A stretch of DNA of 64,000 nucleotides from Acanthaster planci (taxonomy: Eukaryota > Echinodermata > Asteroidea > Valvatida > Acanthasteridae): the NCBI RefSeq assembly GCF_001949145.1, contig NW_019091438.1, positions 1,024,039-1,088,038 on the forward strand, in the 5' to 3' direction. Positions 35,070 to 50,000 of this stretch are shown piece after piece. Each line of letters starts with the position of its first letter. Position 1 is the stretch's first letter. A model generated the notes under the pieces. The model was not told the DNA's origin, ran no database searches, and was given only the letters and a program-made list of their open reading frames with translations. Made by a program: the position numbers and the translations under genes.

Positions 35070-38000
35070 GTAAATAAATGTACATTTTTAATTGACATTT
35101 TTATGTTGTTAATGTTATTCAATTTCACCCATGGAGGAAAGAAATCAACAATAATATGATTAGGCCTAACCTAACAAAATATTGTGTTTTTTCATGTTAC
35201 ATATTTTTGTGATTAAAGTTACATGCCTTGACATGCTTGATCATGCTGATTGACTGCTGAGGCTTGATTTAATCATGTCATGATCAGTGATGATTTTAAA
35301 CAATACATGTCATGCCTGTAATATATTGTGACCTAGGCGTAGGATATGTGAAAAAAATTGAATTTGCTGATTTCCATGAATTATCATTAAATGCTGTTCA
35401 GTTTTGTTGTAGCCAGTAGGCCTGTATTCAAATTTTTTTGCTAATAAAATCACAGTGACTGCCCATTGTGGTAATCAAAAGAAGAAATTGGAAACTGCAT
35501 CATGTCCAGACTTCTGTTCAAAAATGTTTTCCCAGTGTCAGTAAATAGGATCTTGACACGGATGGAAAAAAATTGATTTTGCAGAAACCAGATGAGATTG
35601 TGGCGATCAAGTGTATCAACAAAAAGAATCTCTCCAAGTCTCAGAGCTTACCAGAAAAGGAAATTGAGATCTTGAAGGTGAGATATTTAAATCGTATACT
35701 GGTACATGTTCATGTAGGCCTGTGTGTCCGCTTTAGAATGTTTACTTGATTTTTCTTTCTGTGGAAGTATTTGTGAGTAGGTGTGATAATGATCATATTA
35801 TTACATAATGAATAGTCATGTTGCTTTTTTTCCTGGACAAAAATCCTGATACTTTTGATTTTGGTTTATTTTCTCCATAGAAATATCAATTTTGGTGCAT
35901 GTGGGCATTGGAAAAGGGCTATGATATAAATTGTTTGTTTTTTAAATTTACCACAGAAAACTGTAGGATACAGCAAAAGTCTAGAATCATAGGTCTGCAT
36001 TTTAAAAGTTCGGCTCCTTTCCAAGTCCATTGCCTGATTCCCAGGTCAGTCCCAGGAGCACATTGATTTGTAGACGTGCCTGTGTCTAGTCAGAAGCAGA
36101 CCCAGAACTTTGAGTAGACATGATAGAGGTCAAGGAACCTGCTTATTGGCAGGGTTATTCACAGAAAGCAAAAGTTCCATCACAGTTGAAATATGCATTG
36201 GAAGATGTGTTGGAAAGATTGTCAGACCAATGGTTATTTCTTTTCCTTCCCCCATTTTGTGATGGGTTTTAGTTTCAGATTCATGATTGTTCGTGGTTGT
36301 ACGCTGTGCCACCAACTGGACTGTAATTATGGGCCTGGTTTACCTGTCAGAGCGGTGTCACAGCTAAGAAAAAAAATCCTACCTGGCAAAAGTCCAAGCC
36401 TGTTATTCCATTGTAGTTCATTATAAAAAGTTCTGCATTTCAGTTTAAGACTTTGTTTTTAGGAGTGCAATGCGCTTGAGATCTTTGGGCTTTGTGTAGC
36501 TGTTCAACCTTGCTTTTGTGTTATAATACTTTGTCCCGCAAACAATAAAGAGCAAAGTTGTTACAGGGTTTGTCACTGACAGTGTAGTCACCATTTCTGG
36601 GGAATTTGTCAGGCCCCAACTATGGCATCATGCCAATTATAGTTGGAACAGTCCCAGCCATAGTAATGCTGCAGTTTGGCTTGCCCAACAACAGTTGGTA
36701 AATTTGTACTTTCTCCTTTGTGGCTCACACCTGACAAAGTCCAGGTTTAGCCTGAGCTATATGTATGGGTACATGTCAAATAGTACATGTACTTGACAAC
36801 TTTTTTTCTGCATAGGAAGAGCCCAGTGCAAGTAAAACCTTGGATGGTCTTTGTCCTTAGCTAAATTTTACTTCTCTTTTTCCTTATTTGTCCCTCTCTT
36901 CAGGATCTTCATCATGAAAATGTTGTGTCCTTGCTCCATTTTAAGGTAAGCTGTGTTCTGGAATGTATCTTGACATCTGGCTGAACAACCTGTCAATTTG
37001 TGGCCCCCTCCCACATGACCATTGTCACCTGAAAAAAGTAGCTCCTGTGCTTGTCTAATTGCCCTTGAGTCTAGCAGGCTGTAAGAAAATGGACTTGATG
37101 GAGATGACACAGCTGTGGCATGTTATCAGTTCTTTTATTTGTAGGTTTGATACATGTGTAGTAATCCATTAGGGGAATAATATTTGTGCTTGCTGCAAGG
37201 ACATAATTACCCCAGACTAGTCATTTCCTGTGCAAGTTTGTGGAAAACCTCAGTTTCATAAAACTGCAGTTGATGAAAGATCATCACATGTACTGTACAT
37301 CTGCATGTATTTGTGCTTAGGGTATGTCTTGCTCTGTTTGTAATCACAAGTTTTTGTCTACATGTGTAGTTACATGTAGATTTGTGTTGACGAGTGATGT
37401 GGCTGCTGTGTATTATGTCAGTAGGCACTACAGGCAGTATGCCTCTTGTGTGGCCAGAATTCCTTTCATGGAATTTATAATCCTCTGAGATTGTTCGTGT
37501 CTCTTTTTTCTGGAAGTTGTTGGCCAAAAACAGCCCATCTGATGTTGTTCCTGAAGTCTCCATTGTTTTTTTGAAACTGTTGATTGAGGAAGAGCATTTG
37601 ATAAACTGCCTGCGTCATTGCACATGAACGTTGATTTTCATGAATATAGTCTAGACATGCATTCACTTGTCTGAGGGACAGGGCACCGTCTTCTTGAATG
37701 TGATGGTAAATGTCATTGGTACATGTACATGTATGTGCTTGCCTGTGCAGTAGCATCTCACTTTCTGGAATCTGGAATAATCATTTATGTGTGTGTTGCA
37801 AGCTTTCCATTCAGTTGGCTTTTTTTGTACATGCTTGTACAGTATGTAGATGAGATCAGCTTTGATTGGAATATATTCAGAGTTTAAACTTTGCATAATT
37901 AACATTCATTTGCATTCCAACTGGGTTAAATCATCTCCCACTCAAACAAAAACGTGTTGAAAGTGGCAAATGACAAAAGTCCGTACAGGTACATTTAGAG

Positions 38001-41000
38001 ATTTTTGTAACTGTTACATGTACCGGTATATGTTATCAATAGAAAGAAATGGTTACTCTTAACGTCAATTTTTTTTTATTTTGGGGTCGGGCTGCATTGA
38101 GTACAGTGTGGGTGATCATTGCATACATGCTGTCCATAATGTACATTACTTACATTGAATAACTTTGTACATGATTTATGCTGTATGATAAATATGCGTG
38201 GTCACTTAGGGTCTGCAGGCCAATATGTGTCCCCTTGATAATGCCATTGGGCTGATGAAACCTTCCATTGTCATTTAAATTTGACATCAAGATTTCATTG
38301 GACATCAGGATAAGTTCAGCCACTGGTCATGCACTGTAAACATGATGCTTGGGCCAAGTTGATTCAGCTTTTTTCTTCTCTTGTCCCTTCATCAGGACCC
38401 TGAAGGGGTCAGATTAGAAGACAAAGTGCATATAGCTGTCCACACATACAGTACATGTATGTATGTATGTACATGTATGCAGTTTGCTTTAATCGTAGTG
38501 CCATGCTCCAACAGTTCAATCCAACCAAGTTTGTTCCTTGTCACGCGTTCCAGGCTAGTGATTCAAGGCACTATAAAATCACAGCATTTTATACAGTCTA
38601 CATGTAGGCAAAATATTTTCTAGTAAATTTGCAAGCATTGTTCTGCTGATTTACAAGTGTCTGCCAGAGAAATTGTTTGACAAAATTCAACTGATATACC
38701 TTACATGTAGATCTATGCTGTGGAGTAATATTTATGTCTAAATTTGCAATGCACATTTTGGCACAGGTTCAGCCGGAGTTGCAGTTTAAAAGGCACCGTA
38801 CTGGTCGTTTCGTTTTTTTTCAAAGCCGGAGCTTCCTCTTTAATCACAAAGGAAAATTTTGTGCCCAAATTCAATGCAAACAGGTGCATGTGGACACACC
38901 TTGGGGTTGTGTGCCCAGTAAATGTCATTCTTGAATTAGCTCATGTCTAATCAGGTATGTCGCTCTTGAAGGTTTGCATGGTGGAATACGATAAGGTAGA
39001 GGGTTTGCGGATATACGGCAGGTATGGTTACATTAGGAAGACTTTCTGCTCTAATCTTTTTCTAAAATTATATGGTTTACAATGTATGTTAACACCAACC
39101 TTTTTTACAAATTTATTTACATGTATGTATTATGCCCCAGTAATGTACAGTGCTAGGCATATATGTATTTCAGACACATACAGTGTAGTGGACGGTATAC
39201 CTACCTACATGTACCTGTACATTTGTACATGTACAGGTCTGTATGTCAAAGTGCCTGTATTAAACAAGTACTCAACTAGGTTTTTATTGAAGATTCTACT
39301 TGGGATTTGTCCTTGATGTTGTGAATAAACATGAATGCGATGATATGATGCATTGCCTGGGGATGGGAATAATCAAGAACAGTTCTGATGCAGGCCTGCA
39401 CAAACAAAGTCAATTTTAAAATGCAAATTCACCAACCAAAAACCACAGGGTTGACACGCACCAGCCACATGCCCTGCTGACTTAACCTTCTGCATGGATC
39501 CTGAATAGAATCAAATGCATGAAGTCAGTCCTTAAAATAGCCATTGCATCACCCCAGACCCTGGGATGGTTTAGCAAAGGAAAATGAGGGGGGGGTTGAT
39601 GACTGGCATAATAGAAAAGGCCCAGAGCCAGACCAGGTTGAATACCAATCCAAGCTTTTCTTTAGAATTCTAACTCTGTTGTTAGCCATTGGGACATGGT
39701 AGGTAGTGCTACACTAGTGCTTCCTGAAAGTACAGCTTCCACAAGACAGGCACTGCAGCTACCTGTTTGTGGGTACTGGTATATCTAGAACTGTAAACAA
39801 AAAATTTGGTCTGTGGGCATAGCCCAGTGGTCTTAGGTATTTGTTGCTGAGGCTTAAAATGTATGAATCAATTACAACCTTGCTACTTTCAGTACATGTC
39901 CATGTAATGGTAGTTCCTTGGCCTAAGTGTATATTTGCGTCCTGAAAGATTAAAATGTGACACTAACACATATTGCGGTGAATTTAAACAAACACTAAGC
40001 AGAAGGTGTGTCATTAAACCTGGTGTGGGTTCAGGTACATGTATATCCATCCAGGTAGACAATCTGAAATTGAACATAATGTCATGTTTGGGGTTTATGG
40101 ATTCTAACCATCGCCCCCCTCCTTAGGATTGGCCCCTTCCTGATTGGACTGATGACGTCAAGCCATGCGGCTGTAGGCCACGCTTGACGCCACTGCGTAT
40201 CCGTCAGCCTCAGGATTCATGAACACTTAACGATCAGTTGCACTCTTGAGACTATCACAACTACTATGTACATCCACAATTGGCGACTGTACATGTACAA
40301 AGCATAGGCCCAACACTGAGCAAGAGCAAACTACAACAATGATAAAAGCGTACAGACAAAAGGAAACAGTGGCAAAAACACACACAAAAATACAAACATT
40401 TTGTAAGAAAAAGAGCAAATGGGGATAACTAAACAAAGGCCCAAACAGCAGAGTTGTGATCAAAAATCTCAGAATCCAGCCTTCTTGCTTCAGAAAAAAA
40501 GCCTTTCTTGTTTGAAGTATCATAATTTACGTGTACCATTACAAGCCATGCAATAATTAATTTTGTGTCCCAGTAGTGCAAGAACTCCTCTAGTTAAATA
40601 ACCCCATAATTAGCATATAACTGACACAGCAGGTGACTTGGCTGAAACAATGGCTTTGGCTCACTCATAAACAAGATAATAATAATATAGAGACTCAAGT
40701 AATTTATGATAAACACTTCCCCCTGGGACGTCACAATAATTAATGTACCTGTACATGTACATTGAACACGTATTGTGCATACATGTACCTGTAATAATAA
40801 TTTTCACCACAAAGTGACATATTATGAATAGTTGCCTCACCATGAACTGACATATCCGTGTGTACAGAGTCTGTGGACGTTATGTTACTCCGTGGTACAC
40901 CAAAACTACCCTATACGTCACTTTGTGGTGAACCCGACAATATGTACAAGTACACCTACATGTGCACTCTGTCTTGTACTTTTGTAATCTGCAGTTGACA

Positions 41001-44000
41001 GATTTGGTACACATTTCTGTTTATCAATACATTGTACACACTAACAACTTTACACATGAGGTTACAGTTTGGCAAGAAAAATGCACATGTACCGGTAGCC
41101 TACATGTACATGTACATGCACATAGTTGCCAAGGATATCTGCCGACTCGCAGAGAGCCCCTCCTGAAAGTGTTCTACATTGGCATGTTGCACAGATTCAT
41201 GACAGAGCTACATGTATAGTGCCAATTTTACATTCCACCTTTACCAAGCAAACCTCCAGGCCTACACTGATGAAGCTGTCTGCAGTGCAATTCTACATGT
41301 AGACTTGCTCAGTTGCTGAACTGTCAACATCACATTTTGTGTGACTCTGTTGAAGAGAGCTCAGCACCTGAAGAATATTATTTGACCCCTGAATTAATAG
41401 ATTTTGCATAACTGCCTTTAGTAATGACCCCAAATCCCAGAGGTCAATTGGTTGTTTTGATCATGTGACAGTACTAGTACCACAGAGTCAGGTGATTACT
41501 GGGAAAACAAGGTCAGGTATTGAACCTCAAATCACTGGGTGAAGGACATGATGTACCGTTACATACAGTGTGGTTTGACCCACGTATGCCAAAGTGACGT
41601 GGATCAGGTTGCACAACAGATTTTTCATACACCACAAGACTTGGCATGCTTCCAAAATACAAGGACACAGATGTTGTTATATTGATTGTAAATAGTGGTG
41701 GTTTTAGCCCTTGTTTAGATTGCAGTTCATACTTGATGGTTTTGAGAAATTGAAGTAAACGTGATGGTTTGAAGGCCAAAAGAGTATTTGGTCCTTACAG
41801 TTGGATGGAATATTGTATTAAAAGCAAAAAGTGTTCATACATCAAAAAAAAAAAACAGACACGCTTATTTCAGCCATATGGTATTGTTGAGTAAGTTGTG
41901 GTAATTTTAAAAGGACTTTTTGAGGGATACATGCATTCATTTGTACATTACATGTAGTCTGAGCCATGACGACAAGGTGGGCACAGTTTTTACACTATTT
42001 CAATTTAAATCATGGGCTAATGGAAGACACATAGCAGTTTGTACAAATAATGCTGACTTTTAAGATGAACCAACTTTCAATTTGGTGTGTGTATCATGTC
42101 ATGTTCATACTGTTTACCTTTGTTAGTTTGTGCCCAGATGTTACAGTGGACAATCCCATTACATGTGTACATGTACATGTACACTGTTATCAGGTTCTGG
42201 CCCTAATTTGGGGAGCCTGTTGTAAACAGGGTTGAGCGCTGTGTACACATTGCCATTTATGGGCATATAGCCGCACAGCATGATCCTTGGCATTATTACA
42301 ATTTCATCTGGGATTCTTGGCAGAGATCCCATTTAGTGCACGTTATAGTGATATCTCACAGAATCATGAAAAGCACATTTGCTTCTTGGTTTTACACATC
42401 CATTGTTACTAAACTCTACCTTTTTCATTTCAATATTGTAATTATTATTTTTATTTAAACCCTTATCAGAGTTTAATTTCGTACTCAATTTTTCTACTGG
42501 TATTTTGTTTGGGGCATCAATCAGGTGTTCAGACATGTACATGTACATGTACATACCGGTGTGCACATGTACCGTACCTCCATCCACATTATGGAGGTAC
42601 AGGTACATTATAAGTCTTCATCCTCTTGACATACTGTGTTACTGTCCTCTTCACAAAACTAAATGAATCTTTTACTGAATTGAAGTTAAATTGAAGAGGA
42701 TTACTTACAAAATTGTGCACCATAAATCCACATCCATGCATTGTGAATGTGTACATGTACATGTACGGGTATGTACAGTATGCCGAATTCAAAACTCATA
42801 AAGAGAGTCATTACATGTATTGGGTTCCCCCCCCCCTCTCTCTACAGGAAACCTCAACATCAATGGTCCTTGTTATGGAGTACTGTAATGGTGGTGACTT
42901 GGCCGACTATCTCCACGGTGAGACGGCACTATTTTATCACTCAATCTTGTGTTATACCGAATGTGTGCATAGCTCATGTTTGAAGCATTCCTCATTCAGG
43001 AACCTCATTTACTGTAATGCATTTACTCAACATTGTAATACAGCGGCACTTTTACATCTGAAGCTTATATTTATGCTGGTACTGTTTTTAGTCCGCACGT
43101 CCGACCTTGTTTTTTAACCACAGGATAATACAAACAAACTTGCTTTTAAATTGTTGACCGTGGTACTTTTGAGGCATCAACACATGCATTATGCATAGAC
43201 TGAAGATTAGTTTGTTGGTGGTGGTGTTTTTTACTCGGGGGAAAAAAGCATACCTGTGATTACAGTACAGTCAGTGAAAAGGACAGGTACGTGTATTTTA
43301 GTCCCTGAAATAAAGGTCAGAGTGGATACATGGTCATTCAAAGACTGTTGTTTTTACATTTGTTCTTTCAGCCAAAGGCACACTTAGTGAAGACACGATA
43401 CGATTCTTTCTGAGGCAAATAGGTACGTACTTCGAAAGCACAGTAGCGGTACATACGTGTACAGACATGTGTATGTCTTGGAGTTATTTTTATTTTAATT
43501 CTGACACGTGGAATTTGTTAACATAATGATGTAATTTTTCTAATTATTTTGCTAGTTTCTGTCTTGGAAATTCATTTCTTTACATTCTATACTTCATACA
43601 TTTCATAAACATGGTACATGTTTCGTGAAGTATTCAAGGCCAAACAAAACTTGTGTTACCTTTTAAATTTACTTTTCAAGTATCTAGGCTTGAAAAAAGT
43701 GGCATGCTCTCGTGTGTTTAGGCCTATGAATACCTGCTAGTCTATTGGATAGTTGGTTAAAAATTGGCCAAAATAATACGTTTGTGACACACACCACAAC
43801 CAAAAACTTCATGATTAAAACAAAATACTTTTTATGTCATTCATCATTAATTAAAATTTTAAAAATACTGCAAAATGGTATGTGACAATGTTCTTTGTGT
43901 TATTTTGTATGGCACTATCTAGACTGATTCCAGGAACAGCTCTTGTTTTGGTACGGGGTATCAAATTTGATTGTTTTCTAATTTACATCAGTTTTTACAG

Positions 44001-47000
44001 TATCAGGCACTTCCTAATTCCGTTTTCATTTATCAGGGAACCTACTGGTTCCTGGCTCTTCTCAAATCATCCTCCATGCTGCAGTGGAATAATCCACCAA
44101 GAGGTGAAAAGAGATCCCCTGGGGATGTTTTGGAGTTTTCTTGGTCATGAGTGAAAGCGCCAACTCTTTTGAAACAGCACTATAAGCACCTTCTGTGGGC
44201 ATGTTTGGTATGGAAGGGTTCTCTTAGGGATGAAAATTTGGATAATAATGTCAGGAAAATTTTCTATATTTCCCCTCCCCCTCAAAACAAAGAAAACTAC
44301 TGGATATGAAGAGTTTACTTCCAAAATGCGATAAGCACCATTTTGGTATGTTTCAGAATCCTACCCTCTCTCTGTTGTCTGCAGTCAGTTTCTACAGATT
44401 TAAGACAGTTAAACACAACTTTACCAAGTTAAAATCATGAAAAAGAAGTTTAGAGACACGTGACATGCTGCTAAAGCTCTTCAATTTTTCATAATAATGA
44501 AAAAAATTCATTTTTTTAAAATGGATATGTCTCTTTTTTGGAAATAAACCCTTCATATACTAATGCCACATTGGAAACCAGTGCCACATTCCTTTGTAAA
44601 TCAAATTTCAAGGGGCCATAAACTGCTGTGTTAAGAAATAGTGGCTGGGCTCTACCTTCCTCAACCCTGCAGAATCCTCTCCAAACTCGGGGCGGATTTT
44701 GGAGAAAGACACGAGAGGATTAGTAGGATTAAAAGATGCACTGCTTCAAGGTGAATTCTGTTTGTTATCATGCTGTTTCTGTGATCTTTGCAGCTGCGGC
44801 AATGGAGGTTCTACACAATAAGGGCATTATACACCGAGACCTCAAGCCTCAGAATCTGTTGCTGAGTCACCAGTCTAAGAAGACCCCACCTCCATCGGAC
44901 ATCAGAATCAAGATAGGTGGGTGTGGGTGCAATCAGATTGAGTGAGGATGGAACGAAAAAGCTGCATGTCATGTATTCAACAAGAAATACTTGAAAATCA
45001 TATTGATTCATGTATGACGTCCCCCAGAAGTCATTACATAAAAGTCTGTAGACAGCAGTCTGTTGACTGTAATCACAATTCTGAAAGACTGGGGTAGTTG
45101 ATAACATTTCGACACCTGTTTTATTTTTTCGGGGGGAGGATAGACATTCTTCAGGACTCAATTTTCAAAGTATGCAGTTCAAAATGAATGAGTGATGTCA
45201 GGGAATTCAGGAACATTTTACCCATTTACATGTACATGAATTCTCTTTAAAGACGTTAATTTTTCATCTGGGGATGAACAGAAGCGTCGGGATATCTTTG
45301 CAGTGCAGTGCCAGTGCAGTCCTAGGTAAAGGATTCGCCCCTCTAAATAAGTTCACACACACAGGGAGAACTCCCTCACGGCTCCTTCTTCTTTTTGCAG
45401 CTGATTTTGGATTTGCCAGGATCCTAGAGGAAGATATGATGGCCGCAACACTGTGCGGTTCGCCTCTCTACATGGTAACCAACATTGATTTTGAATTCGT
45501 TTTTTACTCTCCTGTTGAAGGAAATCCCCTGTATGTACCACCTCCTGTTTTGCAGCCATGTACTGACCTTTGCGTTGGAAAACAAAGGCAGAAAACAGGA
45601 ATTCATATGTCGTTTGGATTGACAGATGAGCTAGTGTAATTTAACACTTCATTTACCCAGAATTGGGAGGCGGGATATAGAGCCACTGGAATAGGGTTAT
45701 TAGTTGACAATGTGTGAAAGGATTTCATTCCTCCATACCGTGACCGCCCCTTCCAAAAATGGAGATGAAATCCAGAAAAAGTCAAAGAAAACAAATAAAG
45801 CCTCGATTTAGTTGACGTGTTTCCGTTCATTTGTTGGTACGAAGATACCGAAACTGACGTGTTAGTGCTGTTACTGGAAGCTGGTTAGACCTCGGCAAAT
45901 TTCTCACTGCACGAAAAGGCCTTTTTACTTGAGGAAACGTCGCAAACGGTAATCTGCACAGGGAAAGCAGTAATGCTGATGTCAGTTTGACGTCAAGTGT
46001 CCTGGCCAGATCCCGGCCGTTAATTTGCTGTGAGCCAGTTCGATACTCTTTCAGCATACGCCCCAAACTGAAATGCGTGCGAGGCTATTTAGGAATAGCA
46101 GCATGCATGCACGAGTATCTGTCCTATCAGTATGCCATACGCCAACTCACATGCATGTTTTGTCGCGGAAAGACTTGGCCTAAAGTTATGAAATACCAAA
46201 GTGGTTCACCGCATTGTTTATTGTGTAGTCGTCCGTATTATCCAGTAAGTCATTTTATGCACTAACTTTCTTTGTATGTAAACCTTTACTGTGATCTTCC
46301 ATAAACTTTACATGGGTTGTTCTCTGCTTGTTTAGGCTCCAGAGGTCATCATGTCCCTGCAGTATGATGGCAAGGCTGATTTGTGGAGTCTGGGAACCAT
46401 CCTGTTCCAGTGTCTGACAGGGTCTGCCCCGTTCAAAGCTTCCAATCCCCCAGAGCTGAAGAAATTCTACCAGCGAGCCAAGCATGTGCTGCCTGAGTAT
46501 GTCAAGTCTCGACATTTTTTTGGGGGGGGTGGTTAGTTTAAAACCCTCCAGCCCATATTTCTGGTCTTGTCTGCAAAGAACTATAATGATTTGTGAAGAT
46601 TTTGGAGCATTTGGAAGCCCTAACAGTGGAACCGAAAAAACATCACTTTATTTCAAGATGTGGTCTGCAGATGCATTTATGTAGAAACGCCCTGTGAAAA
46701 TATTCTAAACTGGCATGTTGGCGTACGCCATGTTCATGCATATTTAGCATGTCATACTATTGTTGGCAGCATGTTGAATAAACTGCAAGTTCTTGAATAA
46801 TGTATACATATCTTCAAGGATTATTTTGATGTTCGAAGTGTCATTTTTGTTTGGTTTTTCAGTATTCCTCAAGGCACCTCTAAGGAATTGAAGGATCTGC
46901 TTGTCCGGCTTCTAAAGCGAAACCAGAAAGACAGGATAGAATTTGGTAAATTACACAAAAACAAAACGGATTGCAAGCGTAACTGTGATAGGCAATAGAA

Positions 47001-50000
47001 AAGATTTGGCCATTCGTACATGTAGCTTTGAATACACTTCATTCTTTCCAAAGCACTGTGATATACTAAATAATCCGTTCTTCACTTTGTGTGGAAATTG
47101 TTACAGATGCATTCTTCAGTCATCCCTTCCTTGGAAAGAAAGTGCAACCTACCTCATGTAAGTGCGCTCCAATCCTGTTGCTCCTCAGGGACAAGCCACT
47201 GTTTGATACTCCCATGTGTTCTAATTTACATATCCCAGTTATGCACACTGCTGCTGTATTGCGTAACACATAATGAGCCTCATCCCAGACAGCTTAAATC
47301 TTAAAAGTGTGTTCTGGCCTCTATGTGCAGTAGCTACCCCATGAATAATAGCGAGTAACTGTTATGTTGTAATGGCTTAACCCCCTTCGATAAAGAGATT
47401 GCAGTCAAAGAGAAAGACAGGATCTGTTGACATAGATTAGTGTTAGGTGCCATTTAGGAAGTGGGGGCGCCAGATATTATTTAAAATTGACTTAGAAGTA
47501 TTTCGCACTCGTAATCTTGTGTTCTAGAGCTTGAGTAATTTTTAGTTTTGTTTTTCGTCCCATTAGCCGCCCCTATGCCAGTTCCCAGTCGCAGGCACAG
47601 CTTTGTGGCCGACTCCCCCGAGCGACGCACCCTCTCCGTTTCACCCCTGTCAGGCAATCTGCCCATCTCCTCCCCCGAGGACCAGGCGCCGAGGAAGCAC
47701 CGGTCGTCATCGTCCCATAGTGACACCAGCCGCGGAGGTGGCACCGTGTCCAGCTCGCCGGATAAGTACGGGGCCGGGACGCCACAGAGCATCAGCTCCC
47801 TGGATAACGAGATCGTAGAAGGGGTAAGGGAGATGTGAGATAGAATGTGCCAATTTTTTTCTGAAGGCAACAGGTCCTCGTTAGATTGTGAAGTGGTCAC
47901 ATGCTCAGCTTTCAATAATTTCTCACAAATGACACTGTGTGCATTTTGATACCAGTGATACAAAATTCCGGCCAGCCGTTCTCTCCATGTGTCAAGTTTT
48001 TAACCTGAAGTTGGGTATCAAGTGATCTATTTCACTGATCATGCACAGGGAAAATTGTCCACTCACAGTGTGAGATAATAATGACGATGAAAACAATACA
48101 CAACGTCTTGGTCTGCTGTCTAATACATTTCAGGTATGCCTTGCATGTATAGTTTACATGCATACCAAATTTCAACCAAATCTGTTGTTTCATGGCCAAG
48201 ATGGTAGGGGGATGCTCAAATCCCCCTCCTTGGCAGTATGACAGCCCTGAAAACCCAGCTCGCAAGAATTACCAGTTTTTTAGAATTAGCTGCATCGCTT
48301 GTGATTCTGCGACTCCCAAATCATTCCAAACAAGAAATCCTGATTCTAGCTGGTAACTTGTTCTACTTTGTTCCTGCAGGATTTTGTGCTTGTCTCACCA
48401 CACTTTCAGTGTAAGTACCATACGTGTACATCTTTGTCATTACGTGATACGCACTTTGGGTTGTGTCTGAACTTTGGTCGAGTCAGTCTGATCAAGATCC
48501 CTGGACTGACATTGGTTAGCAATCCCTGAACTTCTCTGACATTTTATGAAATAATGCTCTTCTGCAGGTACAGGCTTTGAGCAGTCACCAAAGAATAGAC
48601 GGATGGATCGTCAGAGATCAGTCAGGTGAGAGAGGAGACAGAAGTCTACTCAACTTAAGATTCTGATCATGCAAAGTAGACAAGTGTTGTACTCAAATCC
48701 TGCATGCCAAGTTGACCGTCATGTGTTGGTGAATCTAGTTTCTGTTGTTAATGCCGGGAAGCTTTGGCCAGACTTGTGTGTAGACTTGTGAAAAACTTCA
48801 AGGAAATGCCTTCAAATCTACCATTCTGCAAATTGTCCATTGTTGTTTCAACATTGAATTTTGCTCAAATCAAAGGCTTCAACAGATCACAGACTGTGGA
48901 CACACATGTGAAGGTGTAACGTGGCATAGTCATTACAGGCAGCCTTTGATGTGAAGAACTCTCACAAACAAGATTACTGTTGGGAAATGCAAATTCAGGA
49001 GTTCAGAGTCTGCTGAATACTTTTCTTTTTCATTGTTTTTCGTGCCCTTCAATGAAATTGGTTCATTTTATAGCAAGGTAGTCCCAATCTTGCTGCAATG
49101 AGAGTTGAAGTCCCTGTGCTTCATCTGTAGGTGACCACATTTCGATTATAGAGGGTTTGCATTTCTGCCATCTTGCGGGCCAGTGCTTTTGTTCATAGGG
49201 TATGCACAAACAGGGTTTCCCTTTGGACCAAAAGAGCTGCTCTTCAAGATGGCTACCACGCAAAGCCTCTGTAAAGCACGCTTTCAGGTGGCAGGACTCT
49301 TACCTGTGGGCACTCATCTCCAGGCTCCCTCCCTTGGCTGTTTATGTACCCTGGGAAAAAAAAAAAAACACACACAAATGCCAGCATTTTGATGGTGAGC
49401 ATTCCCTCCCATCAAAATTGAATATACCAGTTGTGTTCAAAACATTCTGTGTTATGCACAAGTGTTGAATGTAAGGGGAGCTCTCATGACGTTGAAAAGT
49501 GGCTCTGACACTTGCCTTCACCTGGTAGTTACGAGGCTGTTGATTACAGCTTGAACTTACACGACCCTATGGGAAGTGGAAGTGGTCTGAGTGTGTTTTC
49601 CACCTGTGGTATGCTGCAGTGTTGCACAGTGTTGACTCTTTTCTGTCTGTGCTCAGATTTCTGTATTTGGCATGCAAACTCTACAAAATCTTGCCCCAGA
49701 TAGTAACCCTACTTTCTCACTCGGTCTGCTTGGTTTTTCACAGTGACCCTCCCCAGGCCTCCCGGCGTAGTTCCCTCCCCTCTCCCCCTCCTCCTACTCC
49801 CATGGGCCTGTATGCCACCAAGGCACCGGGGGCTCGCTCGCCCACAGACGGAAGCCAGTCTCCAAGCGAGAGGTGGGTAGGAGTGCCGACAGGTCCAGTT
49901 GGAGCAATCTTTTCAGTGGAAAAAAAAAATGCATTACGAAAGGACATATTTGTTGTCCTGCAGTGAGAGGGAATTGTGGCAGGGCAAGTTTGGGTGATTG

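Larger units (their letters stand above)
35070..36903 (+). other. ULK introns 1 and 2
   Basis: Intron 1 (35070-35584) and intron 2 (35678-36903) flank exon 2. Both are AT-rich with canonical sites. Intron 2 carries a nested palindrome at 36,616-36,646. No other structure seen. Confidence 0.8.
36946..42847 (+). other. ULK intron 3 (5.9 kb)
   Basis: The longest intron of the gene. It is rich in TACATGTACATG palindromes (for example 37,720-37,733, 38,450-38,478, 39,212-39,236, 40,743-40,762, 41,097-41,120, 42,165-42,182 and 42,535-42,556). It also has a small MITE-like inverted repeat at 40,803 and a perfect hairpin at 42,574. Short open frames here are repeat translations. No exon found. Confidence 0.8.
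42918..46335 (+). other. ULK introns 4-7
   Basis: Introns 42918-43371, 43423-44793, 44917-45400 and 45475-46335. AT-rich, canonical splice sites, no other gene or clear repeat. The open frames extending past the exons 4, 6 and 7 donors are read-through, not coding. Confidence 0.75.

Noticed and set aside
45857-45995. Possible foldback element in ULK intron 7
   Set aside because: AAACTGAC-based arms pair over only short, gapped stretches; not distinguishable from chance.
47481-47963. Antisense open frame over ULK exon 11
   Set aside because: Shadow of a GC-rich coding exon.
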